Shown here: in pieces, positions 17,985 to 28,178 of the stretch | Position numbering within the stretch: the first letter of the stretch is position 1 | Layout: each line of letters opens with the position of its first letter | Source: Pseudomonas sp. J452 | GTDB taxonomy: Bacteria > Pseudomonadota > Gammaproteobacteria > Pseudomonadales > Pseudomonadaceae | DNA: 64,000 nucleotides | Assembly: GCF_024666525.1 (NCBI RefSeq) | Contig: NZ_CP088294.1 | Location: 4,216,001 to 4,280,000, forward strand | Direction: 5' to 3' | Made by a program: the position numbers and the translations under genes | The notes under the pieces: generated by a model | Told to the model about the DNA's origin: nothing | Database searches by the model: none | What the model saw: the letters and a program-made list of their open reading frames with translations, nothing else

Positions 17985-20779
17985 CAGTGAATCTCCTCGC
18001 TGGCAGGCGGGGCCAGGCTGACCCGCCCCAGGTTGACCAGGATCAGCAGCGTGGCGCCCACCACCGTGAAAAACACGCCGAGATCGAACAGCATGGCCGT
18101 GGCCAGTTCGAACTCGCCCACCAGCGGCAGCTCGAAGTGGCCGAACGCCGTAGTCAGGAATGGCCGGCCGAAGGCCCAGCTGCCCAGCCCGGTGAGCCCG
18201 GCGAGCAACACACCGACGCCAGCCATGCGCTGGTAGTTCAGCGGCAGACGCTCCTCGACCCAGGCCACACCATTGGCAATGAATTGCAGGATCAGCGCCA
18301 CCGCGGTGATCAACCCGGCGATGAAACCGCCACCCGGCAGGTTGTGCCCACGCAGGAAGATGAACACCGAGATCAGAATCGCCAGCGGCAACAGCAGGCG
18401 CGACAGGGTCTTGAGGATCAGCGGGTACTTGGCCCAGGCCCAGCGCCGCCCCTGCGGGTCGCAGGTCGGATTGCGCAGATGCAGGCCGTTGAGCATGGCG
18501 ACGATGCCCACCGCGGCAATCGCCAGCACGGTGATCTCGCCCAGGGTATCGAAGCCGCGGAAGTCGACCAGGATCACGTTGACCACGTTGGTGCCACCGC
18601 CACCACTGACGCTATTGGCCAGGAAGAACTCGGCGATCCCGGCATAGGGCCGGGTCAGCACGCCGTAGGCCAGCAAGGCCACCATCACCCCGCAGCCGCC
18701 GGCCAGGATGAAGTCGCGCAGACCGCGCAGGCTGGAGCTTTCCTCCGGCGTGCGCGACGGCAGGTAATACAGTGCCAGCACCAGCAGCACCAGGGTTACC
18801 ACCTCGACCACCAGCTGGGTCAGCGCCAGGTCCGGGGCGGAAAAACGGGCGAAGGCCAACGCCACCAGCATGCCGCCAACACCGAGGATCAGCAGTGCGA
18901 CCAAACGCTGGCGATGGAAGATCGCGGTCAGCACGCCACTCACCGCCAGCAGCACCAGGCCCAGCGCGGTGATGCCATCCAGCGGCGTCAGCGCGCGTGT
19001 ACCGCCCAGTTGCATCAGGGGCGCCAGAGCGACGCCGCTCACTACCAGGGCGCTGCCCAGCAGCAGCGCCAGGTAGCGCTGCTGCGAGCCATTTTCCAGC
19101 AAACCGGTCAGCCAACGGGCGAAGGCCGTGACCCGCTGCACCTGCTGCTCGAAAACCAGCTTGGCGTCCACTTCCGGCAGTCCGGCATACCAGCGGAACA
19201 ACGGCTGGCGACAGACATACACGAGAATGCCACCGACCGTTGCCACAGCACTCATCAGCAGCGGCAGGTTGAAGCCATGCCAGACCGCCAGGTCATAGGC
19301 CGGCAACGTGCCGCCCAGGCTGGCCTGCGCCGCCACCGCCAGCAGCGGTGCCACGGTGTAGCCAGGCAACATGCCCACCAGCAGGCAGAGGAACACCAGG
19401 ATCTCAACCGGCACCTTCATGTAACGCGGCGGCTCGTGGGGCGGGAACTTGGGCAGGTTGACCGGTTCGCCATTGAAGAACACGTCGTGCACGAAACGCA
19501 GCGAATAGGCCACCGAGAACACCCCGGCCAGCACCGCCGCTGCCGGGATCACCCAATTGAAGCTGCCCAGCTGGGCCTGCTGCAACGCCTCGCCGAAGAA
19601 CATCTCCTTGCTCAGGAAACCGTTGAGCAGCGGCACCCCGGCCATCGCCGAGGACGCCACCATAGCCAGCACCGCGGTGTGCGGCAGGTACTTCCACATG
19701 CCGTTGATGCGGCGCATGTCGCGGCTGCCGGTCTCATGGTCGATGATCCCCGCCGCCATGAACAACGAAGCCTTGAAGGTCGCGTGGTTGATAATGTGGA
19801 ACACCGCAGCGACGTTGGAAAGCGGCGAGTCGAGGCCGAACAGCAGGGTGATCAGGCCCAGGTGGCTGATGGTCGAGTACGCCAGCAAACCCTTGAGGTC
19901 GTGCTGGAACAGCGCCATGAATGCGCCCAGCAACAAGGTCGCCAAGCCAGCGAGGCTGACCAGGTAGAACCACAGGTCCGAGCCGGACAGCGCTGGATAC
20001 AGCCGTGCGAGGAGGAATACCCCGGCCTTGACCATGGTCGCCGAGTGCAGATAGGCCGACACCGGCGTCGGCGCCGCCATCGCGTGCGGCAGCCAGAAGT
20101 GGAAGGGAAACTGCGCCGACTTGGTGAAGGCACCCAGCAGCACCAGCACCAGCGCCACGGGATAAAGGGCGTGGGCGCGGATCAGATCGCCGCTGGCGAG
20201 CACCGCGCTCAGCTCGAAGCTGCCGACCATGTGGCCGATCAGCAGGATACCGGCAAGCAAGGCCAAGCCACCGCCACCGGTCACCGCCAGGGCCATGCGC
20301 GCGCCCTTGCGGGCGTCGCTGCGCGCGCCCCAGAAGCCGATCAGGAGGAACGACGACAGGCTGGTCAGCTCCCAGAAGGTCAGCATCAGCAGCAGGTTTT
20401 CCGACAGCACCACGCCGAGCATGGCGCCCATGAACAGCAGCAGGTAACTGAAGAAGCGGCCGATCGGCTCGCGCTCGGAGAGGTAGTAGCGGGCGTAGAG
20501 GATCACCAGCAGGCCGATACCGAGGATCAGCAGGGCAAACAGCAAGGCCAGGCCATCCAGGCGCAGCGACAGATTGAAACCCAGCTGCGGCAGCCAGGGC
20601 TGGCTCACCAGCAGCACCTCGCCGGCGAATACCTGCGGAGTCAGCCACAGCAGCCAACCCAGGGCGAGCAGCGGTGCCAGGGCAGTGGCCAGGCTGCAGG
20701 CCAGACGGCCATGGCGCTCGAACAGGACGGGAAGCAAGGCGCCGAGAAACGGCAATCCGACGATGAGCAACAGCTCCAT
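17984..20779 (-). CDS. shaA: Na+/H+ antiporter subunit A (fused A/B type)
   Basis: A 931-residue protein. The first 500 residues are a NuoL-like channel with [24 protein letters not shown]; the C-terminal part (from about 640) holds DUF4040- and MnhB-like membrane domains ([18 protein letters not shown] motif seen as [10 protein letters not shown]). No separate subunit B gene exists, as in P. aeruginosa. Sha exports Na+ in exchange for H+ and supports growth in salt or at alkaline pH. First gene of shaACDEFG. The antisense strand is open over almost the whole length, a GC-driven artefact. Confidence 0.95.
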   Translation of the reverse strand: MELLLIVGLPFLGALLPVLFERHGRLACSLATALAPLLALGWLLWLTPQVFAGEVLLVSQPWLPQLGFNLSLRLDGLALLFALLILGIGLLVILYARYYLSEREPIGRFFSYLLLFMGAMLGVVLSENLLLMLTFWELTSLSSFLLIGFWGARSDARKGARMALAVTGGGGLALLAGILLIGHMVGSFELSAVLASGDLIRAHALYPVALVLVLLGAFTKSAQFPFHFWLPHAMAAPTPVSAYLHSATMVKAGVFLLARLYPALSGSDLWFYLVSLAGLATLLLGAFMALFQHDLKGLLAYSTISHLGLITLLFGLDSPLSNVAAVFHIINHATFKASLFMAAGIIDHETGSRDMRRINGMWKYLPHTAVLAMVASSAMAGVPLLNGFLSKEMFFGEALQQAQLGSFNWVIPAAAVLAGVFSVAYSLRFVHDVFFNGEPVNLPKFPPHEPPRYMKVPVEILVFLCLLVGMLPGYTVAPLLAVAAQASLGGTLPAYDLAVWHGFNLPLLMSAVATVGGILVYVCRQPLFRWYAGLPEVDAKLVFEQQVQRVTAFARWLTGLLENGSQQRYLALLLGSALVVSGVALAPLMQLGGTRALTPLDGITALGLVLLAVSGVLTAIFHRQRLVALLILGVGGMLVALAFARFSAPDLALTQLVVEVVTLVLLVLALYYLPSRTPEESSSLRGLRDFILAGGCGVMVALLAYGVLTRPYAGIAEFFLANSVSGGGGTNVVNVILVDFRGFDTLGEITVLAIAAVGIVAMLNGLHLRNPTCDPQGRRWAWAKYPLILKTLSRLLLPLAILISVFIFLRGHNLPGGGFIAGLITAVALILQFIANGVAWVEERLPLNYQRMAGVGVLLAGLTGLGSWAFGRPFLTTAFGHFELPLVGEFELATAMLFDLGVFFTVVGATLLILVNLGRVSLAPPASEEIH

Positions 20780-20976
20780 TGACTCTCCCCACAGCAGGCC
20801 TGCAGCGGCCCGCCGGGTGCCGGCGATGCCTGCGCAGAACCAATCGTCCTGAACGCCTCTGCGCCTTCAGCGCAAAACTAGTCGCCGATTATCCATAACC
20901 ACAGGGGGCAAGTCATGGACGAATTATTACCAAAATTTATCCAACCACTAGAAGCTGATAGAGCCACTAGTGAAAC

Positions 20977-20996
20977 GGCCCGGCAAATACCGGGCC
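20977..20996 (-). terminator. Hairpin after the glycine-zipper lipoprotein gene
   Basis: GGCCCGG and CCGGGCC pair across a 6-base loop, nine bases beyond the minus-strand stop at 21006, followed on that strand by GTTTC. It separates the lipoprotein gene from the AT-rich region upstream of shaA. Confidence 0.6.
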
Positions 20997-21005
20997 ATCT
21001 GGCTA

Positions 21006-21470
21006 TCAGTGAGCGACGCGGCTGGTGCCGTCGACGGTCATGATGCGTACACGCTCACCGACGCGGAAAATCTCGTTCTCCTGCACTTGCTGCACGTAGG
21101 CGCGCAGGGTGCCGTCGTCTTCGCGCACGGTGATTTCCACGCCCTGGGTACGGGTCAGACCTTCCTCGGTCATGGAGCCGAGGAAACCACCCGCCAGGGC
21201 ACCAATCACCGCCGCCACCGCAGCACCGCGACCGTCGCCGATGCCGCTTGCAGCCACACCACCGATGATCGCGCCGGCCCCTGTGCCGATGGGCGACTTG
21301 GTCCCCTCAATCTTCACCGGGCGCAGCATTTCGATAGTCCCCAGGCGAACCGTCTGCACCTTGCGCGCCTCGTCACGGCTGTAGCTATCGCCGCTCAGGT
21401 TGGAAACGCAACCACCGAGGGTCAGCGCCAGGGCAGCAAAAGCTGCAGTCAACAGCATGGATTTACGCAT
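21006..21470 (-). CDS. SlyB-like glycine-zipper outer-membrane lipoprotein
   Basis: A 154-residue lipoprotein. The signal peptide ends in LGGC (Cys21). The middle is a glycine zipper (GTGAGAIIGGVAASGIGDGRG... AGGFLGSMTEEG), the hallmark of the SlyB/17-kDa surface antigen family, followed by a short beta domain. The start at 21470 has GGAGAG six bases upstream; the frame continues 19 codons upstream without a good ribosome-binding site. In enterics SlyB is under Mg2+-responsive PhoPQ control; no such box was identified here. Confidence 0.85.
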   Translation of the reverse strand: MRKSMLLTAAFAALALTLGGCVSNLSGDSYSRDEARKVQTVRLGTIEMLRPVKIEGTKSPIGTGAGAIIGGVAASGIGDGRGAAVAAVIGALAGGFLGSMTEEGLTRTQGVEITVREDDGTLRAYVQQVQENEIFRVGERVRIMTVDGTSRVAH

Positions 21471-21630
21471 TTGGTTCTCTCCGTGTAAGACAGTGAACAT
21501 TAGACCGCGCCCATTGCGCCCTGTCACCGCTGCTCCACTGTGAATTTAGAAGAGAACCGCGACAACAGGCCCGATTCCCGGCGCCACACGCTTTCGTTAG
21601 GGTAAGACCAGCAATAGCACAGGATCAGCC

Positions 21631-21867
21631 ATGGATTATTTCATCGTCATCATTACCAGCGCCGCCGGCCTGTATTTTCACTGGTGGCTGTATGTGCGCA
21701 TCAAGCGCTGGATGGACCGTGACCTGGCACTCTCACTGGCCAACGGCGATCCGGCCAAGCGCGCCTATATGCTCGAACGCCTGGCCGAAGCCAAGACCGC
21801 TGGCATCAAACGCCGTGATCTGCCGGCCTGGCTGCAACAAGCCGCCGAGTCCTACCGCGCCGCCTGA
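21631..21867 (+). CDS. Small conserved membrane protein
   Basis: A 78-residue protein: one N-terminal transmembrane helix (about residues 3-22), then a basic, helical cytoplasmic tail (RIKRWMDRD ... LAEAKTAGIKRRDLPAWLQ). I recall similar small proteins next to the sha and glycerate kinase genes in pseudomonads. Its 3' end overlaps the convergent glycerate kinase gene by 16 bases. Function unknown. Confidence 0.7.
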   Translation: MDYFIVIITSAAGLYFHWWLYVRIKRWMDRDLALSLANGDPAKRAYMLERLAEAKTAGIKRRDLPAWLQQAAESYRAA

Positions 21868-22991
21868 GCCAGACGCCACAGGCGAGCCAGGTCGACACTG
21901 CGCGCTTCTAGCTCGACAGCAGCGCTGGCGCAGGCCTGCTCCAGGCTGACTGGACCCGGCGTGAGGCTAAATGCCGCGGCAATACCGGCGCCATACAGCG
22001 CCTGGTAGTCCACCCCCAGGCTCCCCGCCAGGGCGATCACCGGCACCCCGGCAGCCTGGGCGATGCGGGCGACGCCGACCGGCGTCTTGCCATGCAGGCT
22101 CTGCGCATCCAGCCGCCCTTCTCCGGTAATCAGCAGGTCGGCTCCTTGCAGCGCTTGCGCCAGGCCGGACAGCTCGGCCACCAGTTCGATGCCGGGACGA
22201 AATCTCGCATGCAGGAACGCCTTGCAAGCAAAGCCCAGGCCGCCAGCCGCACCGACTCCGGGAAAGTCGCGGTGATCCTCCCCCAGGACGGCGGCGACAC
22301 ACTGCGCGTAGTGCGCCAGTGCGCTATCCAGTTGCTCGACCTGCGTCGGGCTGGCGCCCTTTTGCGGGCCGAATACAAAGGAGGCACCGCGCGGCCCGCA
22401 CAGCGGGTTGTCGACATCGGCCGCGACCTCGACCCGCACCTGCTGCAAGCGTGGGTCCAATCCACTGATGTCCAGTCGTTCCAGCCCGGCCAACGCCGCG
22501 CCGCCGGGGGCCAGCTCGACGCCGTGACAATCGAGCAAGCGCACGCCCAGCGCCTGCAGCAGGCCGGCACCGCCATCGTTGCTGGCACTGCCGCCCAGGC
22601 CGAGAATGATCCGTGTGGCACCCGCTTCCAGCGCCTCGCGGATCAGTTCGCCGGTGCCGAAAGTGCTGCTAAGAGTGGCATCCCGCTCGGCGGGCGCGAC
22701 CCAGTGCAGGCCACTGCCGGCGGCCATTTCGAGCACCGCCGTGGCGTTGCCCAGCCAGCCCCAATGCGCGCGCACCGGCGTGCCGAGCGGACCACGCACC
22801 TGGCACTCGCGACGTTCGCCACCGACTGCGGCGAGCAGCGCATCGACCGTGCCCTCGCCGCCATCGGCCATGGGTAGCAGGACAATCTCAGCCTGCGGAA
22901 ACACCTGCCGCCAGCCGCGGCCAATGGCCTCGGCCACCGCGGCGGCGCAGAGACTCTCCTTGAAGGAGTCGGGAGCGATAACGATCTTCAT
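21852..22991 (-). CDS. Glycerate kinase
   Basis: A 379-residue class II (GarK/GlxK-like) glycerate kinase: starts MKIVIAPDSFKESL, with the substrate/nucleotide motifs PMADGGEGT, LGGSASNDGGAGLL, GAAGGLGF and ITGEGRLDAQS in the expected order. Converts D-glycerate to 2- or 3-phosphoglycerate with ATP. The ATG at 22991 fixes the usual N-terminus; it lies 22 bases after pdxH, so it is probably cotranscribed with it. Confidence 0.93.
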   Translation of the reverse strand: MKIVIAPDSFKESLCAAAVAEAIGRGWRQVFPQAEIVLLPMADGGEGTVDALLAAVGGERRECQVRGPLGTPVRAHWGWLGNATAVLEMAAGSGLHWVAPAERDATLSSTFGTGELIREALEAGATRIILGLGGSASNDGGAGLLQALGVRLLDCHGVELAPGGAALAGLERLDISGLDPRLQQVRVEVAADVDNPLCGPRGASFVFGPQKGASPTQVEQLDSALAHYAQCVAAVLGEDHRDFPGVGAAGGLGFACKAFLHARFRPGIELVAELSGLAQALQGADLLITGEGRLDAQSLHGKTPVGVARIAQAAGVPVIALAGSLGVDYQALYGAGIAAAFSLTPGPVSLEQACASAAVELEARSVDLARLWRLAQAAR

Positions 22992-23013
22992 GGCAGCAGG
23001 CGCTGACCGCGCG

Positions 23014-23661
23014 TCAGGGCGCCAGGCGCTCGCGCTGCCAGGCGTCATTCAGCAGGCGATAGTTGAGACGGTCGTGCAGGCGACTGGCGCGCCCCTGCCA
23101 GAACTCGATGCGCTCGGGCAGCAGGCGATAGCCGCCCCAGTGCGGCGGGCAATGCGGGGCGCTGTCGAGAAAGCGTCGCTCGGTTTCCGCGAGCAGGCCT
23201 TCCAGCTCGGCACGATCGGCGATCACCCGGCTCTGCGGCGAAGCCCAGGCCCCCAGGCGACTGCCCAGCGGGCGCACCTGGAAGTAGGCATCCGATTCCT
23301 CGGCACTGACCTTTTCCACCCGCCCCTCGATGCGCACCTGGCGCTCCAGGCTGGGCCAGAAGAAGGTCATGGCGGCAAAGGGGCGAGCCGCCAGCTGCTC
23401 GCCCTTGGCACTGTCGTAGTTGCTGAAGAAGGTGAAACCGTGCTCGTCCAGGCCCTTGAGCAGCAGCACCCGGCAATGCGGACGGCCATCGCCATCGACC
23501 GTGGCCAGGGTCATGGCATTCGGTTCAACCGGCAGTTGCTCGGTTTTCACCGCATCGGCAAACCACTGACGAAACAGGCTGAATGGCTCAGCCGGCGCCT
23601 GCGCTTCACTGAGGCCATCACGCGTGTAGTCGCGGCGCATATCGGCCAGGGACTGGGCCAT
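23014..23661 (-). CDS. pdxH: Pyridoxamine 5'-phosphate oxidase
   Basis: A 215-residue FMN enzyme that oxidises pyridoxine- and pyridoxamine-5'-phosphate to PLP. Family motifs seen: [21 protein letters not shown] (FMN/substrate), [11 protein letters not shown], and the C-terminal [11 protein letters not shown]...[16 protein letters not shown] stands before the ATG at 23661; the frame extends 14 codons upstream. Cytoplasmic; the product supplies cofactor for several PLP enzymes in this window. Confidence 0.95.
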   Translation of the reverse strand: MAQSLADMRRDYTRDGLSEAQAPAEPFSLFRQWFADAVKTEQLPVEPNAMTLATVDGDGRPHCRVLLLKGLDEHGFTFFSNYDSAKGEQLAARPFAAMTFFWPSLERQVRIEGRVEKVSAEESDAYFQVRPLGSRLGAWASPQSRVIADRAELEGLLAETERRFLDSAPHCPPHWGGYRLLPERIEFWQGRASRLHDRLNYRLLNDAWQRERLAP

Positions 23662-23689
23662 AGGACTCTCCTTGGAATGATGGCTCAGT

Positions 23690-24391
23690 TTATTCCACGG
23701 CAACCTTCGGACCTTGATCTGCGACAGTCTTGCTCGGTGCGGCCGGCTGGTTGTACTTGGCCAGCAGCGCCACCAGGGTTTTCTGCGGAGTCAGGACAAT
23801 TTCCACACGGCGGTTCAGGGCACGGCCTTCGTTGCTGTCGTTGGCGGCGCGCGGCATGTTCGAACCCACGCCCTTGAGCAACAGGCGATCACGCTGCAGG
23901 CCGCTGAGACGGAAGATCGAAGCGACGGCTTTGGCGCGGTCCTCGCTGAGCTTGCGGTTGTCTTCGACCTGGCCCTTGCTGTCGGCGTGACCAAGGATCA
24001 GCACCGCCGTGCGCGGGTCTTTCTCGAGGATCTTGGCTACCCGGGTGAAAGGACCGAGCACCGCCGGCATCAGCATGCTCGGGCGATCCGGGTTGAACGA
24101 ACTGTCCACCGGGGCCGTAACCACCAGTACGTTCTGTTGGCGCTCCAGCTGCATCTTGCTGCCTTTCAGCGCTTCGCGCAGGCGCGGCTCGTACTCGTCC
24201 AGCCAGGCATCGGTGAGCTGGTGATCGACCTTGGGTACTGCCTTGGCTTCGGCTTTTGGCTTGCTCTTCTGCGCGCTGCCAAAGGACCACCAGTTGCTGT
24301 CGGCAGAAGCGGATTCATTCGCCTTGTCGGCAGAACCAGCACAGGCAGCGAGACTGAAGCAGAACAGTAGGGCCAGGGAATTTTTATGCAT
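23690..24391 (-). CDS. OmpA-family lipoprotein
   Basis: A 233-residue lipoprotein. The signal peptide ends LAAC (Cys17). After a low-complexity linker and a small domain, the C-terminal OmpA-like domain (about 95-215) binds peptidoglycan: it has [23 protein letters not shown] and [13 protein letters not shown], which match the TDxxG...NxxLSxxRAxxV...NRRVEI pattern. ATG at 24391 with GGAAGG upstream. Outer-membrane anchored, cell-wall tethering likely. Confidence 0.88.
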   Translation of the reverse strand: MHKNSLALLFCFSLAACAGSADKANESASADSNWWSFGSAQKSKPKAEAKAVPKVDHQLTDAWLDEYEPRLREALKGSKMQLERQQNVLVVTAPVDSSFNPDRPSMLMPAVLGPFTRVAKILEKDPRTAVLILGHADSKGQVEDNRKLSEDRAKAVASIFRLSGLQRDRLLLKGVGSNMPRAANDSNEGRALNRRVEIVLTPQKTLVALLAKYNQPAAPSKTVADQGPKVAVE

Positions 24392-24414
24392 TTCGACCTT
24401 CCATAAAACAGGGT

Positions 24415-25560
24415 TCAAAGACACTGATCCAGCACACGCGCCAACTTCTGCGCACGCGGATCCATCAATACATAGGGGCCAAGGCTGTTGGTGACGAAAC
24501 CAAAGGCAACTTCGCGCTGCGGGTCGGCAAAACCCACCGAGCCGCCTGCGCCCGGATGGCCAAACGCCTTGCGCCCCAGGCCATAGGTGGCGTTGGCCAC
24601 ATCTGGCTGATCGAGCATGCAACCCAAACCAAAACGGGTTTGGGTGAGCAAAGTCTTATCTTCGCCACAGGCATGCTCGCGGGTCATTTCATTCAGCTGT
24701 TCGGCTTCGAGCAGACGCCCATCGAGCAGGCCCGCATAGAAGCCGGCCAGCGCCCGGGCATTGCCGTGGCCATTGGCCGCCGGCTGCTGCATGCGCCGCC
24801 ACTCCGGTTTGTTGGTGCTGGTGAGGATAGACGGCGGGTTGGCGAACGCGCGCGTACTCATGGCCGCCGGTTCGCTCATCATGCAACGCAGCAGGCGCTG
24901 CGCGGCGGCATCGCCCATGTCGCCCTTCTTGCGGGCGATATGCGCTACGCGCTCGAATTCGCTGTCGGCCAGGCCGACATGAAAGTCCAGACCCAGTGGC
25001 TTGGCGATGCGTGCCACGATCGATTCGCCCGGGCCACGTCCATCGATCCGCCGCAGCAGCTCGCCGATCAGCCAACCGTAGGTAATCGCGGCATAGCCGT
25101 GGCCCGTACCGGGCGTCCACCAAGGCTGCTCGCTGGCCAGGGCCGTGGTCATCTGCTGCCAGTCATACAGCGCCTCGGCCGGCAGCATCTCGCGCAGGGC
25201 CGGCAAACCCGCGGTGTGCGCCAGCAACTGGCGCGGGGTGATGCGTTCCTTGCCTGCGGCGGCAAACTCGGGCCAGTACTGCGCCACCGGCGCATCCAGG
25301 TCGAGCTTGCCCTCGCCGACCAGTTGCAGGGCTGCTACGGCGGCAAAGGGTTTGGTGCAGGAAAACAGATTGAGAATGGTGTCGCTGTGCCAGGCCTGCT
25401 CGCCGTCCTTGTCAGCCACACCGGCCCACAGGTCGACCACGGTTTCCCCGCCGATCTGCACGCAGAGCGCGGCGCCGCGCTCCTGGACATCACTGAATAG
25501 TTCGCCGAACGCCTCTTTCAGCGTTTCGAAACGCAGGTCGAAATAGCCCTGGACTTGCAA
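24415..25560 (-). CDS. Beta-lactamase-fold serine hydrolase/esterase (EstB-like)
   Basis: A 381-residue class-C-type serine hydrolase. Catalytic Ser67 and Lys70 are in SCTK; the Tyr motif is AITYGWLIGE; the third motif is replaced by HPGAGGS. This pattern fits family VIII carboxylesterases rather than true beta-lactamases. No signal peptide, so probably cytoplasmic. The palindromic element copy 2 starts about 120 bases upstream. Substrate unknown. Confidence 0.85.
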   Translation of the reverse strand: MQVQGYFDLRFETLKEAFGELFSDVQERGAALCVQIGGETVVDLWAGVADKDGEQAWHSDTILNLFSCTKPFAAVAALQLVGEGKLDLDAPVAQYWPEFAAAGKERITPRQLLAHTAGLPALREMLPAEALYDWQQMTTALASEQPWWTPGTGHGYAAITYGWLIGELLRRIDGRGPGESIVARIAKPLGLDFHVGLADSEFERVAHIARKKGDMGDAAAQRLLRCMMSEPAAMSTRAFANPPSILTSTNKPEWRRMQQPAANGHGNARALAGFYAGLLDGRLLEAEQLNEMTREHACGEDKTLLTQTRFGLGCMLDQPDVANATYGLGRKAFGHPGAGGSVGFADPQREVAFGFVTNSLGPYVLMDPRAQKLARVLDQCL

Positions 25561-25682
25561 CCTGATACTCCTCGGTCAACCTGGCCGGCATTGTTCCAGT
25601 ACCAGGCGCTTCTGTGAATCCTGGCTATTTGCCCAAGACTGACTGTTAGACCAACGGTGCCCCCAGAACCTGTATAGGACTC

Positions 25683-25828
25683 TAAGAACCTGTTTACGAT
25701 CTTCTGAATTAGAGCCAGACAAGGCAAAAACGGCGGAGGAAGCGCAGTTTACGAGCTGTAAATGAGCATTCCGAGGTCGTTTTTAACGCGGTATGGCCGC
25801 GAGTCAGGAGATCGTAAACAGGTTCTAA
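25683..25828. mobile_element. MITE-like palindromic element, copy 2
   Basis: A 140-bp core (25686-25825) from GAACC to GGTTC with the direct repeat TAA on both sides (25683-25685, 25826-25828). Terminal repeats extend to GAACCTGTTTACGATCT. Inner arms pair by AAAAACG/CGTTTTT. The right triplet overlaps the TAG stop of the glycosidase gene; removing one triplet and the core restores the same TAG. Same internal orientation as copy 3, opposite to copies 1 and 4. Confidence 0.87.
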
Positions 25829-28104
25829 GGTTGCGTCGCGACCGGCTGCTGGGTCGACTTGAGCACCTTGCCCGGCACCTGCAGGTTGACCTTGCGCACC
25901 GCCTCGACGAAGCCCTGCCAAGGTCGATCGGTGATGCCGAGCAGGCCGAGATGGCCGTTCTCGCCATCGAGCAGACGGCCGCTGGCCGGCTGGTCGAGGT
26001 ACTGGAACCAGTGCACGCCGACAATGCTCGGTTCTTGCAGGGCCTTGTCGAGGAAGTGGGCATAGGCCGGGCCACGCTCCTCTTCCTTGTACACCTCGCT
26101 CACTCCACCCCAGAACGGCCCACGATCACGCGAGCCGAAATGGAACTCGCTGATCAGCAGCGGTTTGTCCAGCGCGCGCAACACGGCGAAGTCATAACCA
26201 TGCTGCGGCTCACGGGTGTAGAAGTTGAAGCTGACCACGTCGCAATACTGCGCGCAGGCGGCAATCGCCTCAGGCGTGGTGATGGCAAAACGGCCGCCGA
26301 GCAACAGGTGATTGGGCGCGTGCCACTTCAGCGAATCGGCGATGGTCTTGAAGTAGGTATCGGCCAGCAGGCGCTGGAAGCTCTGCAGATCGACCTCGAT
26401 CTGCGGGTACTCCGCGCTTGGCAGCGGCGCCTCGAAACCCGGGTCCTCCATCAGCTCCCAGGCCCCCAACTGGATACCCCAGGCCTTGGACAAGCCATTG
26501 TGGTTACGGTACTTGTCACGCAGCTGCTTGAGGAACGCACGCTTGGCCGGCACATCGGTGGTCAGGCGCAGGGTGCTGTAGGCCAGCGCATAGCGCGCCT
26601 TGGGATCATCGCCCGGTGCGGCCCAGGCCAGTTCATTGTCGGCGAAGAAGCCGAGCAGCCAGGGGTCATCGCGGCGATCACGACTGGCGATCGCAATGGC
26701 CCGCTCGGCCGCCATGGCGAAGCGCGGATCGAAGGGATCGGGCATGCCACCCCACCAGTCGAGGCCGGTGCTGATGGTGGCGTAGTCACCGGAAATCGAC
26801 AGTGGCACGGTGTAGGGCATGCGTTTGGCCACGCCGAGGGTGTCATCGCTCCAGTTGCCCAGGGTATTGAAACCCCAGGCCTGCAGACGGTCGAGGCTGT
26901 GTGCGGTCCAACGGGCGGCATCCAGGCCGGGGGGCGGGCACGGTGTGACGTCCTGTTCGACCGGCGCGGGCGAAGCCGCCAGCGGCGGGGCAACTGCCGG
27001 GCAAGGCTGCGCATAGCTGCGCTGCAAGTTGGCCCGGTAGAAGTCGAACCAGCGGCCCTGGTCAAACGCGCGGCCGCGATTCGCACCGGTGGCGCTGCGG
27101 CTGTTGCTCTTGCCGTAATAGATGGCCAGTTCTTCGCCTTCCTTGGGCAAGGCACTGAACATGCCCTCGCGACCCTCGACATAGGTACGGCTCTGCCAGG
27201 CGCTGACCGCATTGACCCCGAGGGAATAGAACGGATGCCCTTCTGGGGTCACCAGATACCAGCGCTCACCCTGCTTCTCGGTGCGGAAGAAGCCCTTGGC
27301 CTCGAAGCGCGGGCCGTTCAGCCAGCCGCCATAGCTATCCTGTTCAGTTTTCGGCTGCAGCCAGGTTTTCAGCTGCGCCTGCTCGCGGCCAGCCGCCTCC
27401 CGCAATTGCTGGTCACTGCTGATCTTTTCCGGCCACTGGCCGCGGTTGTACTGGCCCCAGGCATCGATGATGCTGCTGTAGGCGGCCTGCTGCACGGCAG
27501 CCAGCGGCTGCACACCGAAACGGCCCAGCAGGATGCTCTGCGGCGAATCCGGGTTAGCCAGCGACAGGCTGACCGAGCTGACCTGGGCCGCACTCAGCTC
27601 ACCGGCCACGTTTTCCGCCAGCAACACCCGCTGCCCGGCGACGGTGATCGGCATCGGCGGGCCGGCACGCATGCCCTGGGCCAGCGGCGATGTGGCAGCC
27701 AGCGGCACCAGCAGGGTTTGCGCCGGCCCGGCGGGCAAGGCGATACGGCTGGTGAGCGACTTGCCATCGCGACTGGTGATGCTGACGTCGAGGGTGATTG
27801 CCCAGTCCATCGCATTCTGGATCCGCAGGCTCATGGCCTCGGTCTGCGACCAGTCCCAATCGCCACTCTGCGGCGTCAGCGTCAGGCTCGGCCGCTCGGC
27901 GGCGTTGAACACCACGCGGCGCAACACCTCGCCGTCCGCTGTGGGCTCGGCCGTCAGTTGCGGCAGGTTGGCCTGCTCGGTAGCGACCTGCACGGCATCC
28001 AGCGGACGGACGAAATTGAACAGGGTCTGTGGCTGCGCGGGCGCAGCAAACAGCGGGGCAGACAGCAACAGGGCAAAGGCGGCGGGCAACGAGCGGCGAA
28101 TCAT
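25825..28104 (-). CDS. Secreted glycoside hydrolase (clan GH-A, GH42/GH50 beta-agarase-like)
   Basis: A 759-residue exported enzyme: signal peptide about 1-22 (SLPAAFALLLSAPLFA-A), an N-terminal beta domain, then a TIM barrel. The probable acid/base is Glu491 in FADNELAW and the nucleophile Glu653 in LISEFHFGS, as in GH42/GH50 retaining glycosidases. The start at 28104 gives the signal peptide. It is the last gene of a minus-strand operon with two glycosyltransferases, so it may trim the glycan they build. True substrate unknown; agarase activity is not implied by the fold alone. Confidence 0.8.
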   Translation of the reverse strand: MIRRSLPAAFALLLSAPLFAAPAQPQTLFNFVRPLDAVQVATEQANLPQLTAEPTADGEVLRRVVFNAAERPSLTLTPQSGDWDWSQTEAMSLRIQNAMDWAITLDVSITSRDGKSLTSRIALPAGPAQTLLVPLAATSPLAQGMRAGPPMPITVAGQRVLLAENVAGELSAAQVSSVSLSLANPDSPQSILLGRFGVQPLAAVQQAAYSSIIDAWGQYNRGQWPEKISSDQQLREAAGREQAQLKTWLQPKTEQDSYGGWLNGPRFEAKGFFRTEKQGERWYLVTPEGHPFYSLGVNAVSAWQSRTYVEGREGMFSALPKEGEELAIYYGKSNSRSATGANRGRAFDQGRWFDFYRANLQRSYAQPCPAVAPPLAASPAPVEQDVTPCPPPGLDAARWTAHSLDRLQAWGFNTLGNWSDDTLGVAKRMPYTVPLSISGDYATISTGLDWWGGMPDPFDPRFAMAAERAIAIASRDRRDDPWLLGFFADNELAWAAPGDDPKARYALAYSTLRLTTDVPAKRAFLKQLRDKYRNHNGLSKAWGIQLGAWELMEDPGFEAPLPSAEYPQIEVDLQSFQRLLADTYFKTIADSLKWHAPNHLLLGGRFAITTPEAIAACAQYCDVVSFNFYTREPQHGYDFAVLRALDKPLLISEFHFGSRDRGPFWGGVSEVYKEEERGPAYAHFLDKALQEPSIVGVHWFQYLDQPASGRLLDGENGHLGLLGITDRPWQGFVEAVRKVNLQVPGKVLKSTQQPVATQP

Positions 28105-28178
28105 GTGACGGGCACTCCGGGACGACGCGCCAGTAGACAACAGGTCGGGCCGCTGATGCCAGTCCGAGTTTATTCCGA

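Noticed and set aside
17987..20782. Open frame of 931 codons on the plus strand, opposite shaA
   Set aside because: Exactly mirrors shaA; composition is Gln/His/Arg-rich and non-globular, as expected for the antisense of GC-rich coding DNA. shaA is a clear family member.
20913..21041. Possible 42-codon gene starting MDELLPKF upstream of shaA
   Set aside because: Runs through the terminator hairpin into the opposite-strand lipoprotein gene; codon use changes halfway; no conservation evidence.
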